Part shown: piece after piece, positions 18,902 to 27,713 of the stretch
Layout of the letters: every line of letters begins with the position of its first letter
Position numbering within the stretch: the stretch's first letter is position 1
Virus record (IMG/VR): IMGVR_UViG_3300025009_000286
Location: 1-34,485 of that record
Strand: one strand, 5' to 3'
Source: a virus
Length of the DNA: 34,485 bases
The notes under the pieces: model-generated
The model's input: the letters and a program-made list of their open reading frames with translations, nothing else
What the model was told of the DNA's origin: nothing
The model's database searches: none
Made by a program: the position numbers and the translations under genes

Positions 18902-19999
18902 TCACGCCGGGTTGATCACGACATAGGAGATCGTGATGGCTGCGTTGTATGCAACTGCCGGGTCCGTGTTGCGCAGCTCAAAGGCGACTGTACCCACCCC
19001 AGGAATGACCTGGCCCTGAGCGAGTTGCTGTCCGCCCGGAGCCTGGAAAGACCAGAGGATTATCGACGTCGCTGCGACCTTTGCGTTGCCCCAGAGTCCC
19101 GTGTTGAACGTCGCATCAGGGCCGATGAACGTCACGCCGAGCGCGACGGTGTCGCTCACCTGGGCGCCGCCATTCGGCAGCACGATCCCGCCGTCGATGC
19201 CCGCCTTTCCTGTCGTGCCGTTGAGTCGGATCGTGTCCGTGCCGGCGTTGGGGTCGCCTGCGTGGAGGATGGTACCCCACCGATCTCCGGTGGCCGAGCT
19301 ATCTTTCCACTTGAGGTTCTGATTGGCCAAGGCGGCATTGACCGCGACGCCGCCGACACCCCCGGCCACGGTGTCGTTTTCAGTGCACTCCGCATGGTGA
19401 GACGCCAACAGGACGGAGCGATCTCCGGAGACGATTCCGTTGTCCGCACCGGCCACGACGCTGTGAGGGTTCAGCACCGTGGATTCCCCGGCTGCGGTCC
19501 CACTACAGGCCAAGAGAGCGGACGGGGATCCCACTGCTTCACAAAGACCAACGCACGCAGCGACGATGGAACGATCGCCCAGGGCGCGCGGATCCTCGCC
19601 CGGCACCGCCGTGTCAATCGATGCGACGACGGCAGATTCCATGCCCATTGCATAGCCACCGTCGCTGGCGATGACCGATGTATCTGCCGCTCCGGCCTGC
19701 GATTGCGTGGAGGCCACGAGTGACGCCACGTGGTGCGACGACTGGAGGCCGCCCATGGCCACGGCGGCCGACCGAACCGCCGCTGCGCCCTTGACCACTT
19801 CCGAGAACTGCGTCACGTCGGCCTTGTTCAGCGGCATGACGTGCTCGACCGTCAGGCAAATCGCCTCCTGGATCGAGTTGAAGAAGTCGCCACTCAGCGT
19901 CGTGACGGGTGGCACCTCGGTGAAAAAGCCGGCCACGCCAGGAGCGGCCGGGGCGGGCATGACCGCAACGGCGGTCGGAGTGTCAATGCGATGACTCAT
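18902..19999 (-). CDS. Tail fibre with repeated small-residue coils
   Basis: A 365-residue protein. The N-terminal third contains VTQFSEVVKGAAAVRSAAVAMG, a helical attachment region. From about residue 87 to 205 a short motif of the form S-x-V-[VIL]-A-[SGC] recurs roughly every 14-22 residues (SLVAS, SVIAS, AVVAS, SIVAAC, ALLAC, SVVAG, SVLLAS), suggesting a beta-helical or YadA-head-like trimeric shaft. The C-terminal part is beta-rich. It follows the gp48-like baseplate gene, the expected site of tail-fibre genes in Mu-like phages. Confidence 0.65.
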   Translation of the reverse strand: MSHRIDTPTAVAVMPAPAAPGVAGFFTEVPPVTTLSGDFFNSIQEAICLTVEHVMPLNKADVTQFSEVVKGAAAVRSAAVAMGGLQSSHHVASLVASTQSQAGAADTSVIASDGGYAMGMESAVVASIDTAVPGEDPRALGDRSIVAACVGLCEAVGSPSALLACSGTAAGESTVLNPHSVVAGADNGIVSGDRSVLLASHHAECTENDTVAGGVGGVAVNAALANQNLKWKDSSATGDRWGTILHAGDPNAGTDTIRLNGTTGKAGIDGGIVLPNGGAQVSDTVALGVTFIGPDATFNTGLWGNAKVAATSIILWSFQAPGGQQLAQGQVIPGVGTVAFELRNTDPAVAYNAAITISYVVINPA

Positions 20000-20002
20000 G
20001 CG

Positions 20003-20554
20003 TTATACCTCATGTGTCCAGTAAATAGCAGTATGCGCGGGCTTGTACTTTTCCCACGCCAGGACCATCGGCATGACCACCGACGAAAACGTGATCAGCG
20101 GCGAGTTGCACTCGTCATTGCAGTCCATGCGGTGAATCTGCGCCGGACACGAGGCCGTCCAGTAGAAGGTCCACGGCCCATCCTCGACATCGACCGCGAA
20201 TCCATAGAGCAGCGCGAACGCCTCCCAGTGCGGCTCACTCGCACCTCCGACGTTGCGGAGCTTGACGATGAGCACGCGGCGTCGATCCGCGATCAAGACC
20301 GGGAACACGCCGAACTCGGGCAGGCCGCACGCGCGCTCCCACTCGGCGATCAAGTTGGTCGTCGTCTGCGGGTCCGCCTCCTCGAAGCCGGTCGTCACGT
20401 AGTTGTGTGCGCGCACCACCTCATCAGCTATGCCTTGCAGGAGCAGCGTGAGCCGTCGATCCGGGTCGCGAGTCCAGATGACGCCCGGCGGAAGCAACTG
20501 CTGTAGCGTCAGCAGGTAGTCTGCATTGGTGGCTGTCCAGAGCTTGCTCGCCAC
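20003..20554 (-). CDS. Baseplate protein, Mu gp48-like (DUF2313)
   Basis: A 183-residue protein starting at a GTG just after the gp47-like stop. Typical features of DUF2313 are visible: YLLTLQQLLPPGVIWTRDPD at the N-terminus, NLIAEWERACGLPEFG in the middle, and a C-terminal wedge with LITFSSVVMPMV. Gp48 completes the baseplate wedge and links to the fibres. Gene order gp46-gp47-gp48 matches Mu-type contractile tails. The C-terminus contains a Cys pair (MDCNDECNS). Confidence 0.8.
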   Translation of the reverse strand: MASKLWTATNADYLLTLQQLLPPGVIWTRDPDRRLTLLLQGIADEVVRAHNYVTTGFEEADPQTTTNLIAEWERACGLPEFGVFPVLIADRRRVLIVKLRNVGGASEPHWEAFALLYGFAVDVEDGPWTFYWTASCPAQIHRMDCNDECNSPLITFSSVVMPMVLAWEKYKPAHTAIYWTHEV

Positions 20555-20556
20555 GT

Positions 20557-21708
20557 CTACACCCAGTTCTGCGTGATGCCGCCGATCACGATGGTCGGGT
20601 ACTCGTTTGCCCCGAGCGCAATGTCGTCCGTGCCCGCGCCGCCCTCCACTGCCGTGATCTCGAACCAGTCCACGCCGGCCGAGTTGCCGATCGCTTCTTG
20701 GAGATACGAATTGTAGAACGTGGACCCGGCCGGGTTGACCTCCGCTCGCTCGCGGAATGCGGACTCGATCTCCGCCAGGATCGCCGCGTAGGTGTCCGCT
20801 TGGCTCAGGCTCCCGTCGCCATGAACGGTTATGGAAATAGTGATAGCCTCCTGAATGACGCTGGGATTCGGTACGGACAATTCTGCGGTGACTGGCTTGC
20901 GCGCGGTGATGTAAGCAAGGACGGCTGCGATTGTCCCCGCGCCCGGAAGCACACCCGCGCCCGTACCCTCGACGACGAAGCGCACCGTCACCTGTCCGTG
21001 CGCCATGCCCGCCATCGGCCATGCTTGCACCCAGACTCGATCCACCGAAGCGTCAGCGGCTTGTGCCCACGCCTCGTAGTCGGCCGTCGCTCCGCCCTGC
21101 GGCGGGCTGCTCAGCCGCAATCGGATGCGCTCCTGTAGCTCGTCGTCACTTTCCTCGTCCGCGCCGCCAGTGAAGCCCACGGGGAGCGCCATCGGGCCAA
21201 GCGGCGCACTCGCCTGCACGCCGACGGGCGGAGACGAGAATGTGAGTTGCGCACCGACCGCGTACTCGTAGTTGCCCGCCGCGCCCGCGACCACGGCCCG
21301 CACCGTCACGTCCTTCTGCGATGACGGACCCGGCGCCCAGACGTAGGGGCCGCCCGTGACCTCGTATTCCGCGCCGCCGTCGCGAACGAGGAGCGTCCCG
21401 TCTATGATCGTCGATCCACCAATGGCCGTGGCAATCACCGTGCCTGTGGCTTTGCTCGCTGGCACCTTGCCGGCACCGAGAAAGAGCGTGGCCCATCGCA
21501 ACAGATAGTCGCCCGTCGCCGTGTCCGGGATCATCTGCGTCGAGAGGAACACCACCGTCTGATAGATTCCCCAGGCCACGCCGGCCAGCACATGCGCGAT
21601 GACCCACGCGAGGGACCGGACGACCAGCGCGTTGCTATTGCCCATGCGCGCGTTCAGGTCGCCTTTCACGCGCGTTATCAGTTCGGATAGTGTTGGCGTT
21701 ATCAGCAT
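20557..21708 (-). CDS. Baseplate wedge protein J, Mu gp47-like
   Basis: A 383-residue BaseplateJ-family protein. Recognisable parts are the N-terminal region with TATGDYLLRWATLFL, the central VTVRAVVAGAAGNYEYAVGAQLTF...GGADEESDDELQERIRLRLSS signature, and the DRVWVQAWPMAGMAHGQVTVRFVVEG segment. It forms the wedge of the contractile-tail baseplate. It follows the gp46-like gene by one base and precedes the gp48-like gene directly. Confidence 0.9.
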   Translation of the reverse strand: MLITPTLSELITRVKGDLNARMGNSNALVVRSLAWVIAHVLAGVAWGIYQTVVFLSTQMIPDTATGDYLLRWATLFLGAGKVPASKATGTVIATAIGGSTIIDGTLLVRDGGAEYEVTGGPYVWAPGPSSQKDVTVRAVVAGAAGNYEYAVGAQLTFSSPPVGVQASAPLGPMALPVGFTGGADEESDDELQERIRLRLSSPPQGGATADYEAWAQAADASVDRVWVQAWPMAGMAHGQVTVRFVVEGTGAGVLPGAGTIAAVLAYITARKPVTAELSVPNPSVIQEAITISITVHGDGSLSQADTYAAILAEIESAFRERAEVNPAGSTFYNSYLQEAIGNSAGVDWFEITAVEGGAGTDDIALGANEYPTIVIGGITQNWV

Positions 21709-21709
21709 G

Positions 21710-22531
21710 TCACAATCCTATCGCCGCCCAGAGGTCCGGGAAGCGCTCGACTATCGTATCACCATCCTGCTTGTACGCGGTCACCTGCACGGCCAGCCGG
21801 TTGCCGGCCTGCGCCTCCACGAGTACGTCGATGCGAGCGCACAGGCCATCGTCGATGAGCGGCTGCAAGGCTTCCTCGGCGAAGGATCGCGCCTCCTGTA
21901 GGGTCTCCTGTGTGAGTCCGCGAGCGCGACAGAGCCAGAGCTTGCTGCCGTAGCGGTCGCCGGAAGTCGGCAGGTACTGGTCTGCCCACCAGCCACCCTT
22001 GTACGGCAACGGGCCTCGGTCGTCCGGTAGCACGTCCTCAGCGCTGGCGCGGCGGTCGGAGAGCAACGAAATCCACATGGCCTCGCGGAGCGTGACATGC
22101 GACAGCGTTGGCGACCACGGCAAGAGCTCATAGAACGGCAACCCGAGCGAGTCCTCCATGTGGCCGCCGAGCGGGTCGGCGTAGAGGATGTCGCCGGACT
22201 CGACATGAGCAAGGCCGGGCGTCACATAGTCCGCCCAACGGCGCGCGGGGTCGATGACCTCGAGCGCAAGATTCGTGATCGTGCCCGGCGCGCGGACCTC
22301 GTAGATCCGATCCGGTGTCATGTCTGACGCAAGATGCAATACTGCTATCAGCCCGCTATAGGTGACGGACGCAATGACTGGCGTAGTCGCGGGCGGCACA
22401 TAGGCGATGGCTGGGTCATTCGTCCACGCCGCCGGGTTCGTCAAATCGGCGCCGATCATCGCCTCGTTGAACGTGACCTCCACGGTGTGCAGGCCGTTGG
22501 CGCGTGCCGATGCGACCCACGGAGCAGCCAC
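21710..22531 (-). CDS. Ig-like domain fused to Mu gp46-like baseplate protein
   Basis: A 273-residue protein with a GTG start overlapping the upstream stop (TAGTG). The N-terminal ~105 residues resemble a bacterial Ig-like (SbsA-type) domain: HTVEVTFNEAM at the front and IYEVRAP later. The C-terminal half matches the GP46 baseplate family: DDRGPLPYKGGWWADQYLP, GSKLWLCRARGLTQETLQEARSFAEEALQPLIDDG, then a strand RLAVQVTAYKQDG. Mu gp46 is about 146 residues, so the Ig-like domain is an addition, possibly exposed on the baseplate for carbohydrate binding. Confidence 0.75.
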   Translation of the reverse strand: MAAPWVASARANGLHTVEVTFNEAMIGADLTNPAAWTNDPAIAYVPPATTPVIASVTYSGLIAVLHLASDMTPDRIYEVRAPGTITNLALEVIDPARRWADYVTPGLAHVESGDILYADPLGGHMEDSLGLPFYELLPWSPTLSHVTLREAMWISLLSDRRASAEDVLPDDRGPLPYKGGWWADQYLPTSGDRYGSKLWLCRARGLTQETLQEARSFAEEALQPLIDDGLCARIDVLVEAQAGNRLAVQVTAYKQDGDTIVERFPDLWAAIGL

Positions 22532-23151
22532 TACACCACCCCCGTTATCAGGCCCTTGGAGTAGGTCACGGTCTGGCCAGCACCCGTGAGGAAAGAGCCT
22601 GTAGCGCCGGGCACGCCAGCGGCCTGGAATGCCGAGGTGGCGTTGATTGTGGGCGCGACAAGCGTGCCGCCGCTGCCGCCGATTCCGCCACCTCCCGAGA
22701 GCGACGTGAATCCGAGCGTACCGAACGTGCCCGCCGGAGCGGACATCGAAACCGTGGCCTGCAACGTGCCCGAAACGATGGTGTTGCCGCCCAGGTCAAT
22801 CGGTGTGCCCGTCGGGCTGCCAATCGAAACTTTCGTCGAGTCGAGCAAGATGCCGTAGCCGTCCGCGTGGTACATGGCCACGGCCCCGGATGCGAGGGTC
22901 GTCGGTCGGTAGCGGCGATCCGCGACGATGAGCGCGACGGCGTGATCCGAGGATGCGTTGACGTTGCCGACGAAGGCTTCGGCACCCACGAACGGGCGCG
23001 ATGTGAAGCCGTAGGGCTCGGCGTGCTCGACTTCCGAGCGCACGAGACCACCCATGCCCTTGATCTGGAGCTTGCGGAGCGCCGATCCTTCCGTCACGCC
23101 TACCACTTCGGCGCGGGTGAATAGTGCTATCATTCTGCGAGACAGATCCAT
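22531..23151 (-). CDS. Baseplate spike protein, Mu gp45-like
   Basis: A 206-residue protein. The N-terminal ~90 residues (MIALFTRAEVVGVTEGSALRKLQIKGMGG...VNASSDHAVALIVADRRYRP) match Mu gp45, the trimeric membrane-piercing spike, with the OB-fold start and the FVG...HAVALIVAD core. The following beta-helical stretch (GYGILLDSTKVSIGSP) continues that pattern. The C-terminal region is Gly/Ser/Thr-rich and fibre-like, with no His-x-His iron-binding tip motif. The ATG overlaps the stop of the gp44-like gene. GAATAGTGC at 23119-23127 lies near the start. Confidence 0.85.
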   Translation of the reverse strand: MDLSRRMIALFTRAEVVGVTEGSALRKLQIKGMGGLVRSEVEHAEPYGFTSRPFVGAEAFVGNVNASSDHAVALIVADRRYRPTTLASGAVAMYHADGYGILLDSTKVSIGSPTGTPIDLGGNTIVSGTLQATVSMSAPAGTFGTLGFTSLSGGGGIGGSGGTLVAPTINATSAFQAAGVPGATGSFLTGAGQTVTYSKGLITGVV

Positions 23152-24293
23152 CAGTCGAACCAATCCTCGTGCGGCGCGGCCGCCTTCTTGCCCTTGTTCG
23201 GTACGGCCTTGTCGAGCGTCGTCATCGCGCGATTCCACCAAGGCCGCCAGCCGTGCGTGATGGGCTTCTTGCGCTCCTCTGGCGGCTGTAGCTCAAAGGC
23301 ACCGGGCGGCATCAATGTCATCTCCGCGACGGTCCCACCGGAGTCGAGCCGTAGCGTCACCTCAGTGACAAGGAGTTCCGCCCACACGCCAAGATCGCTG
23401 TCTTCGACACGGCGCAGAACGTTCGGCGCATAGAGCACGCCGTCACCATCGCGCCAGCCAGGGACGGTGAGTGTCGCCACGGCCGACCGGCCCGCGCGCG
23501 TGACTGCCTCCCAAACGCCCCGGCGCTCGCAAGCGGCGATGTCCGCCTGCTGGTCTGCCATCACCACGAGCATCCGGTAGCGCTCGATTGCCGAGTCTTG
23601 GACGATTGCGACCGGCGTTGCGGCATCGGCGGCAAACACGGCGTCATCGCCGCGGCGCTGGCCATAGACCCGGTATTCCGAGTAGCGGTCTGCCGATGAG
23701 CACTTGACCGACATTTCCGGGCACGCCGCCGCATCAATCGCGGCAGCCGCGGTCATGCCCTTGACCGCGAGGATCAGATTTCCGGCTGCGTCGTCCGTGA
23801 CGAATGCTCCGGCGTCGTGGCACAGCCGCTCTAGTGCGCCTATCACGGTCTCTCCCGGCTCCGGCGCCCATCGGGCTAGCGGCTCCAAGGACACCACATC
23901 GGACGCGACAGAGAGCCCGTAGGGCGCGGCAAGGGCCGTCGCAATCGAGTCGAGGTATCCGCCGAGGAATTCCGAAGGTTCTCCGGTGCAGGAGCACATT
24001 GCATCGACGGCACGCGAGCGGCCGGAGACGGAGCGCAGACGCCCGGACTTGCCGCGGCTTTCCGTCACCTCCTCGGCGTAGCCCGTGAGGAGCAATTCCC
24101 GTCCGAGGTACACCTCGACGGGATCTCCGGTGGCAATGCCGAGCGGATTGATCGTGCCGGGCTGGCCAGCCGACATCGACACGGAGAACGCGGACGGAAA
24201 GGAATCGATGGACCGAGACAGAGAGAGCCCGGTCCAATTGCCGAACTCCTTGCCGCGAGCCCGTAGCGTCACCATTTCGCGCGTCTGTGCCAT
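23151..24293 (-). CDS. Baseplate hub protein, Mu gp44 (P)-like
   Basis: A 380-residue protein starting MAQTREMVTLRARGKEFGNWTGLSLSRSIDSFPSAFSVSMS, a common start for Mu P-like hub proteins. PVEVYLGRELLLTGYAEEV, RALSGRSRAVDAMCSC and GETVIGALERLCHDAGAFVTDDAAGNLIL are further typical blocks. It forms the trimeric hub under the tail tube. It follows the gpN-like gene with a one-base gap and overlaps the spike gene. The C-terminal 40 residues are an extra charged tail (KKPITHGWRPWW...KAAAPHEDWFD). Confidence 0.88.
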   Translation of the reverse strand: MAQTREMVTLRARGKEFGNWTGLSLSRSIDSFPSAFSVSMSAGQPGTINPLGIATGDPVEVYLGRELLLTGYAEEVTESRGKSGRLRSVSGRSRAVDAMCSCTGEPSEFLGGYLDSIATALAAPYGLSVASDVVSLEPLARWAPEPGETVIGALERLCHDAGAFVTDDAAGNLILAVKGMTAAAAIDAAACPEMSVKCSSADRYSEYRVYGQRRGDDAVFAADAATPVAIVQDSAIERYRMLVVMADQQADIAACERRGVWEAVTRAGRSAVATLTVPGWRDGDGVLYAPNVLRRVEDSDLGVWAELLVTEVTLRLDSGGTVAEMTLMPPGAFELQPPEERKKPITHGWRPWWNRAMTTLDKAVPNKGKKAAAPHEDWFD

Positions 24294-24294
24294 G

Positions 24295-25503
24295 CTACTC
24301 CGTCAGCACCACGATCTCGCCAGCGACCGCACCGGGATCGGCAATGCCATTGCGCAGCACTATCTCAGCCGCTCGCTCGGCATCGTCGTATAGCTCCGAT
24401 GCGAGCACGAGCGCCGGACGGCGGGATGACAAGATGATCGTTTGCTGATGCGGCAGGTCCATCGCCTCATGCAGGATCGCTTCCACCATCGACGCCCGGG
24501 CCTCTACCGCCGCGTTGTAGGCGGCCGGGTCCGTGAGATAGTGCTCGGCCAGGGCCATCTCGTCACCGAGCGCCTGTGCCGCGGCAACCGCCTCCTCGTA
24601 GGACGCGAACTGCTGCCCGGCCGTAAGTTCCGCGGCGCGGGCCACGGCGAGCGCGTAGAGCATCTGGTCAAGGATTGCCGCGTTGACGAGGATCTGTTGA
24701 TCGGTCGCCGTGTCGCCGCCCGCGGCAAGCGCGGCCTGCGTCTGGATGAGCCCGGCGGAAAGCGTCGTCGAGACACGCCGCGCATCGACGGGCTCGCTGA
24801 GTGACTGCGCGCCCGTATCCCACGTCGATGAGAGCGTGTCCGCGTCACCGCTCAGGGTTTCAGCGGTGTCCGCGATCACGCCCACCGCGTAGATGAACGC
24901 GTCCAGGTCCGTGCCGGTCAGGCTGCCCATGATCTCGAGCATGGCCGTCATGCGTTCTTCAATCGAGCCGGTGAGCAGTCGCTGGACCTTGCGATTCAAG
25001 GCCATGACCTGCGTGCGCATCGCGTAGAACTCCCGCGTGGTCTGGCGGAAGGACGCGGCGAGGGCCTGCATCTTGGACAGCTTCGATGCCGCGGCCTTGT
25101 AGACCGAGCCCGCATCGACAAAGCCAAGCTCGAATTCCACGTAGCTCTTGACGCTGGAATCCTCGCTCATCGAGCAGGTCTCACAAACGACGGACAGATT
25201 GCCAAGCTCGGGGTGGACCAGTGTGGCGATGCCGCCCATCTCGCAAGCGTTGACCAGGGCGACCTTCTGCACCGCCACATCGGAGCCCGTCACGAACGCC
25301 CGGATCTTGTAGCGTCGCGTGCTTCTGCGCATGTCCTCGACATAGGGCTCGTCACGCTGCCGGAACTCGTGCACCACCACGTCGCGCCCGGTGTCGAGGC
25401 CCACGTCGATACCGTCGAACTGCACTCCGCGATACTTGAAGCGCTGTCGCTTCTTCTCTCCGGGTGCGCCGAGCGCCGAGGCGACCTGTGCGAAGATTCC
25501 CAT
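24295..25503 (-). CDS. DNA circularisation / tail hub-linked protein, Mu gpN-like
   Basis: A 402-residue protein. The N-terminal half matches the DNA-circularisation (gpN) family: KRQRFKYRGVQFDGIDVGLDTGRDVVVHEFRQRDEPYVEDMRRSTRRYKIRAFVTG, then ACEMGGIATLVHPELGNLSVVC and the FELGFVDAG strand. The rest is helical. In Mu-like phages it joins the tape measure and hub. The ATG at 25503 overlaps the stop of the tape-measure gene (TAATG). Two Cys (CETCS) sit in the N-terminal domain. Confidence 0.85.
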   Translation of the reverse strand: MGIFAQVASALGAPGEKKRQRFKYRGVQFDGIDVGLDTGRDVVVHEFRQRDEPYVEDMRRSTRRYKIRAFVTGSDVAVQKVALVNACEMGGIATLVHPELGNLSVVCETCSMSEDSSVKSYVEFELGFVDAGSVYKAAASKLSKMQALAASFRQTTREFYAMRTQVMALNRKVQRLLTGSIEERMTAMLEIMGSLTGTDLDAFIYAVGVIADTAETLSGDADTLSSTWDTGAQSLSEPVDARRVSTTLSAGLIQTQAALAAGGDTATDQQILVNAAILDQMLYALAVARAAELTAGQQFASYEEAVAAAQALGDEMALAEHYLTDPAAYNAAVEARASMVEAILHEAMDLPHQQTIILSSRRPALVLASELYDDAERAAEIVLRNGIADPGAVAGEIVVLTE

Positions 25504-26924
25504 TATTGTGCAAATCCCCACATGCGCTTGAACTGCGTCAGTTGCACCGTCACGCCCGGCGGCGAGTCAGGAACCGATATGTTCGTTCCCGCCGGAAGGC
25601 CGCTGCCCTCCACTCGGATCACAAGCGGCTTGTCCATGAGCGAGGCCCATCCGGGTATGCCGGCCATGTTCGGCATACGGGAGAGGACCGCATTGCGGGC
25701 GGCCATGCGGCGTGCTCCTACGTCTGAGATGCGCGCTCGGGTTTCAAGCTCCTCTTGATCGATCTCCTTCATATCGGCAAGCGTCTCGCCGATGATTTCG
25801 CCAATCGGCTTCCCGATCTCATAGCCGATGATGGCGGGAAGCACTCGCGTCGTGATCTTCCCCAGTACTCCCATCTTCCCCGCACCAGGAATCGGCACAC
25901 CATTAGGCCCAAGCACCGGCGGCAGTCCGGGCACCCCACCTGCGCCCCACGCCTTCATCGCCGGACCGATCTTGCTGGCCAAGTCCAGGATGCTGTTGAG
26001 GCTGCCGACTACCTTGCCGAGCACGTTCACGCCCGCGACAACGAGGATAATGTTACGGATCGCCTTCCAATGATCGGCAACGAACTGGAGCAAACCGACG
26101 ACGGTTTGCAGGCCTTCGCGGATCTTCGTTCCGATGGCCTCTCGGTTGGCTTGCATCCACGCAATCGTCTGCTTGACCAGCGGCTCCAGAAGCGGCACAA
26201 GCTCCTTGCCCAAGACGTTTGCCACGCCGCGCAGCATGGACTTGAGCTTGCTCATGGTGTCGCCGAACTCCTCGGCGGCCTTCAGGTCGGCTTCGGTCTG
26301 GATGCCGTACAGGTGGGCTTCCTTGCGCAGATTCTTGAGCCCGTCCGCGCCCGCCTCCACCATGCGGATCATGTCTCCGCCGCCACGACCGAAAGCGGCT
26401 TGAGCGAGCGCGGCGCGACGGGTCGGATCTTCCAGATCGGATATGGCCTGCATCACGAGATCAAAGGCTTCTTCTGTGCCTTTCGCACCTTGCAGCATGG
26501 CGAGGCGGCCCGGCCCTACGTCCTTGAGCAGTGCGGCCAGCGGACCTTTGCCGGCCTTCAGTTGGCCCATCGTGCGACTGAAAATCTTGAGCGAGTTGTC
26601 CAGGGTGTCAACGCCGGTGTCGGTCTGCCCCGCCGCGAAGCGAAGCTCTTGCAGTGCCACGGCGTTGATGCCGAGTTGCCGGCTCAGATTGTATAGCTCG
26701 CTGCTTCGCTCCACGTAGTCATCGAGGAAGCGCGAGACGGCGTAGCCGGCAGCGGTCGCGCCCGCCGCGAGGATGCCGATGCCGCGGAGAGCCGAGCCCG
26801 CCGCCTTGCCGATGGTCTCGATGGGAGCAAGCGCGATCTTGGTCCGCGCCGCGAAGCCCTTGATCGCCGCGCTCGCCTTGTCCAGCGCGGTAATCTCTAC
26901 TTGGACTTTCGGTAGCTTCGGCAT
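25503..26924 (-). CDS. Tape measure protein
   Basis: A 473-residue helical protein with hydrophobic, Gly/Ala-rich segments (IRNIILVVAGVNVLGKVVG, SALRGIGILAAGATAAGYAVSRFL). MPKLPKVQVEITALDKASAAIKGFAARTK at the start and LYNLSRQLGINAVALQELRFAAGQTDTGVDTLDNSLKIFSRTMG in the first third are typical of tail tape-measure proteins of contractile tails. At 473 residues the tail would be short by the usual length rule of about 1.5 Angstrom per residue. It starts at the ATG overlapping the stop of the frameshifted chaperone. Confidence 0.9.
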   Translation of the reverse strand: MPKLPKVQVEITALDKASAAIKGFAARTKIALAPIETIGKAAGSALRGIGILAAGATAAGYAVSRFLDDYVERSSELYNLSRQLGINAVALQELRFAAGQTDTGVDTLDNSLKIFSRTMGQLKAGKGPLAALLKDVGPGRLAMLQGAKGTEEAFDLVMQAISDLEDPTRRAALAQAAFGRGGGDMIRMVEAGADGLKNLRKEAHLYGIQTEADLKAAEEFGDTMSKLKSMLRGVANVLGKELVPLLEPLVKQTIAWMQANREAIGTKIREGLQTVVGLLQFVADHWKAIRNIILVVAGVNVLGKVVGSLNSILDLASKIGPAMKAWGAGGVPGLPPVLGPNGVPIPGAGKMGVLGKITTRVLPAIIGYEIGKPIGEIIGETLADMKEIDQEELETRARISDVGARRMAARNAVLSRMPNMAGIPGWASLMDKPLVIRVEGSGLPAGTNISVPDSPPGVTVQLTQFKRMWGFAQ

Positions 26925-27336
26925 TACTTCGCACCCATCGCCAAGGTTTCATACCACCAAAGGAGATCGTCAATCGTGAGGGAGAGCAGGGCCTCGGGTG
27001 GCCAATGGACGGCTAGGGAGAGCTGTCCGAGGATTGGCCTCCACTCGGAGACTGACGACCACCCGGCAAGAAAGGGGTCATCGCTGCAACCACCTTTCCG
27101 AAGTCGTCCACGTCCAGGGAATCAATCGCATCCTGCGGCAACTCCGCGCCCTTCACCGTGCGGCCGAGCCGCTGAATGAGCACGGCCATCTGCGCCACGT
27201 CATGATCTTTCCCGGCCGTTTCGGCGGCCTTCATGTCGCCAAGGTTCGCGCGGCGCGAGAACACGAGCGTGGCCACGTCTTCGCCAAAGGAACGAAGCGG
27301 ACAATCGAGCACGACTTGCACCGGAGTGACCGCCAT
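26924..27336 (-). CDS. Frameshifted tail assembly chaperone (long form)
   Basis: The long product shares the first 89 codons with the short chaperone and then, after a -1 shift at 27070-27076, reads 48 new codons (LAGWSSVSEWRPILGQ...LLWWYETLAMGAK), ending at a TAA that overlaps the tape-measure start. The predicted length is 137 residues. This two-product arrangement is the rule for tape-measure chaperones (lambda G/GT, Mu 41/42). The new C-terminus is rich in Trp and Leu, fitting the part that binds tape measure and tube protein. Confidence 0.75.
27013..27336 (-). CDS. Tail assembly chaperone, short form (Mu gp41-like)
   Basis: A 107-residue protein starting MAVTPVQVVLDCPLRSFGEDVATLVFSRR, a common start for phage gp41-type chaperones, with AVLIQRLGRTV and LDVDDFGKVVAAMTPF following. 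Chaperones of this type bind the tape measure before tail-tube polymerisation. It is translated from an ATG overlapping the tube-gene stop (TGATG). The last residues (GGRQSPSGGQSSDSSP) are low-complexity, as expected of the unshifted tail of such genes. Confidence 0.8.
   Translation of the reverse strand: MAVTPVQVVLDCPLRSFGEDVATLVFSRRANLGDMKAAETAGKDHDVAQMAVLIQRLGRTVKGAELPQDAIDSLDVDDFGKVVAAMTPFLPGGRQSPSGGQSSDSSP
27070..27076 (-). other. -1 ribosomal frameshift site (slippery heptamer)
   Basis: On the minus strand the heptamer C CCT TTC (CCCTTTC) matches the X XXY YYZ rule, and in the zero frame reads CCT (codon 88) and TTC (codon 89). After slipping back one base, the frame is open for 48 codons. 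The 0-frame product ends 54 bases later. Confidence 0.75.
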
Positions 27337-27704
27337 CACTTCGTCTCGCTCGCGGCCTGGGCTTGCCACTCAAAGGAGCACGTGCCTTCGCCTGCGTCGT
27401 ACTCCGGCTGGTTCGAGCAGCACGCATGGGTGAACGTGTAGGCGAAGCCGCTGCCGATCTCGAATTCGATTGTGGAGTCGCTGATTGCGGCAAGGTCCGC
27501 GATCTTGTCCGCAGAGCCCACGACCACCGTCGCCGTGCCGTGCGGAGAGACCGGCGTCACCTTGATGCCGCCGGGGCCGCTCATGCTCTGCACGACTTCG
27601 CGTGTCGTCGTGCCGATGGACAGCGATACGCTGTTGACCTTCCAGAGCTTGCCGTCCACGCGCATCTTCGCGAGCCCGGCCGTGATCTGTCCTGCGGTAG
27701 CCAT
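27336..27704 (-). CDS. Tail tube protein, Mu gpM-like
   Basis: A 122-residue protein. ATAGQITAGLAKMRVDGKLWKVNSVSLSIGTTTREVVQSMSGPGGIKVTPVSPHGTATVVV and a VDSTIEFEIGSGF... ending fit Mu tail-tube proteins, which are about 118 residues, with typical GxxxV...G strands. It stacks in hexamers inside the sheath. It sits directly downstream of the sheath gene, the usual order. The ATG follows GAGGCCCGC, a weak ribosome binding site. Confidence 0.85.
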   Translation of the reverse strand: MATAGQITAGLAKMRVDGKLWKVNSVSLSIGTTTREVVQSMSGPGGIKVTPVSPHGTATVVVGSADKIADLAAISDSTIEFEIGSGFAYTFTHACCSNQPEYDAGEGTCSFEWQAQAASETK

Positions 27705-27713
27705 GCGGGCCTC

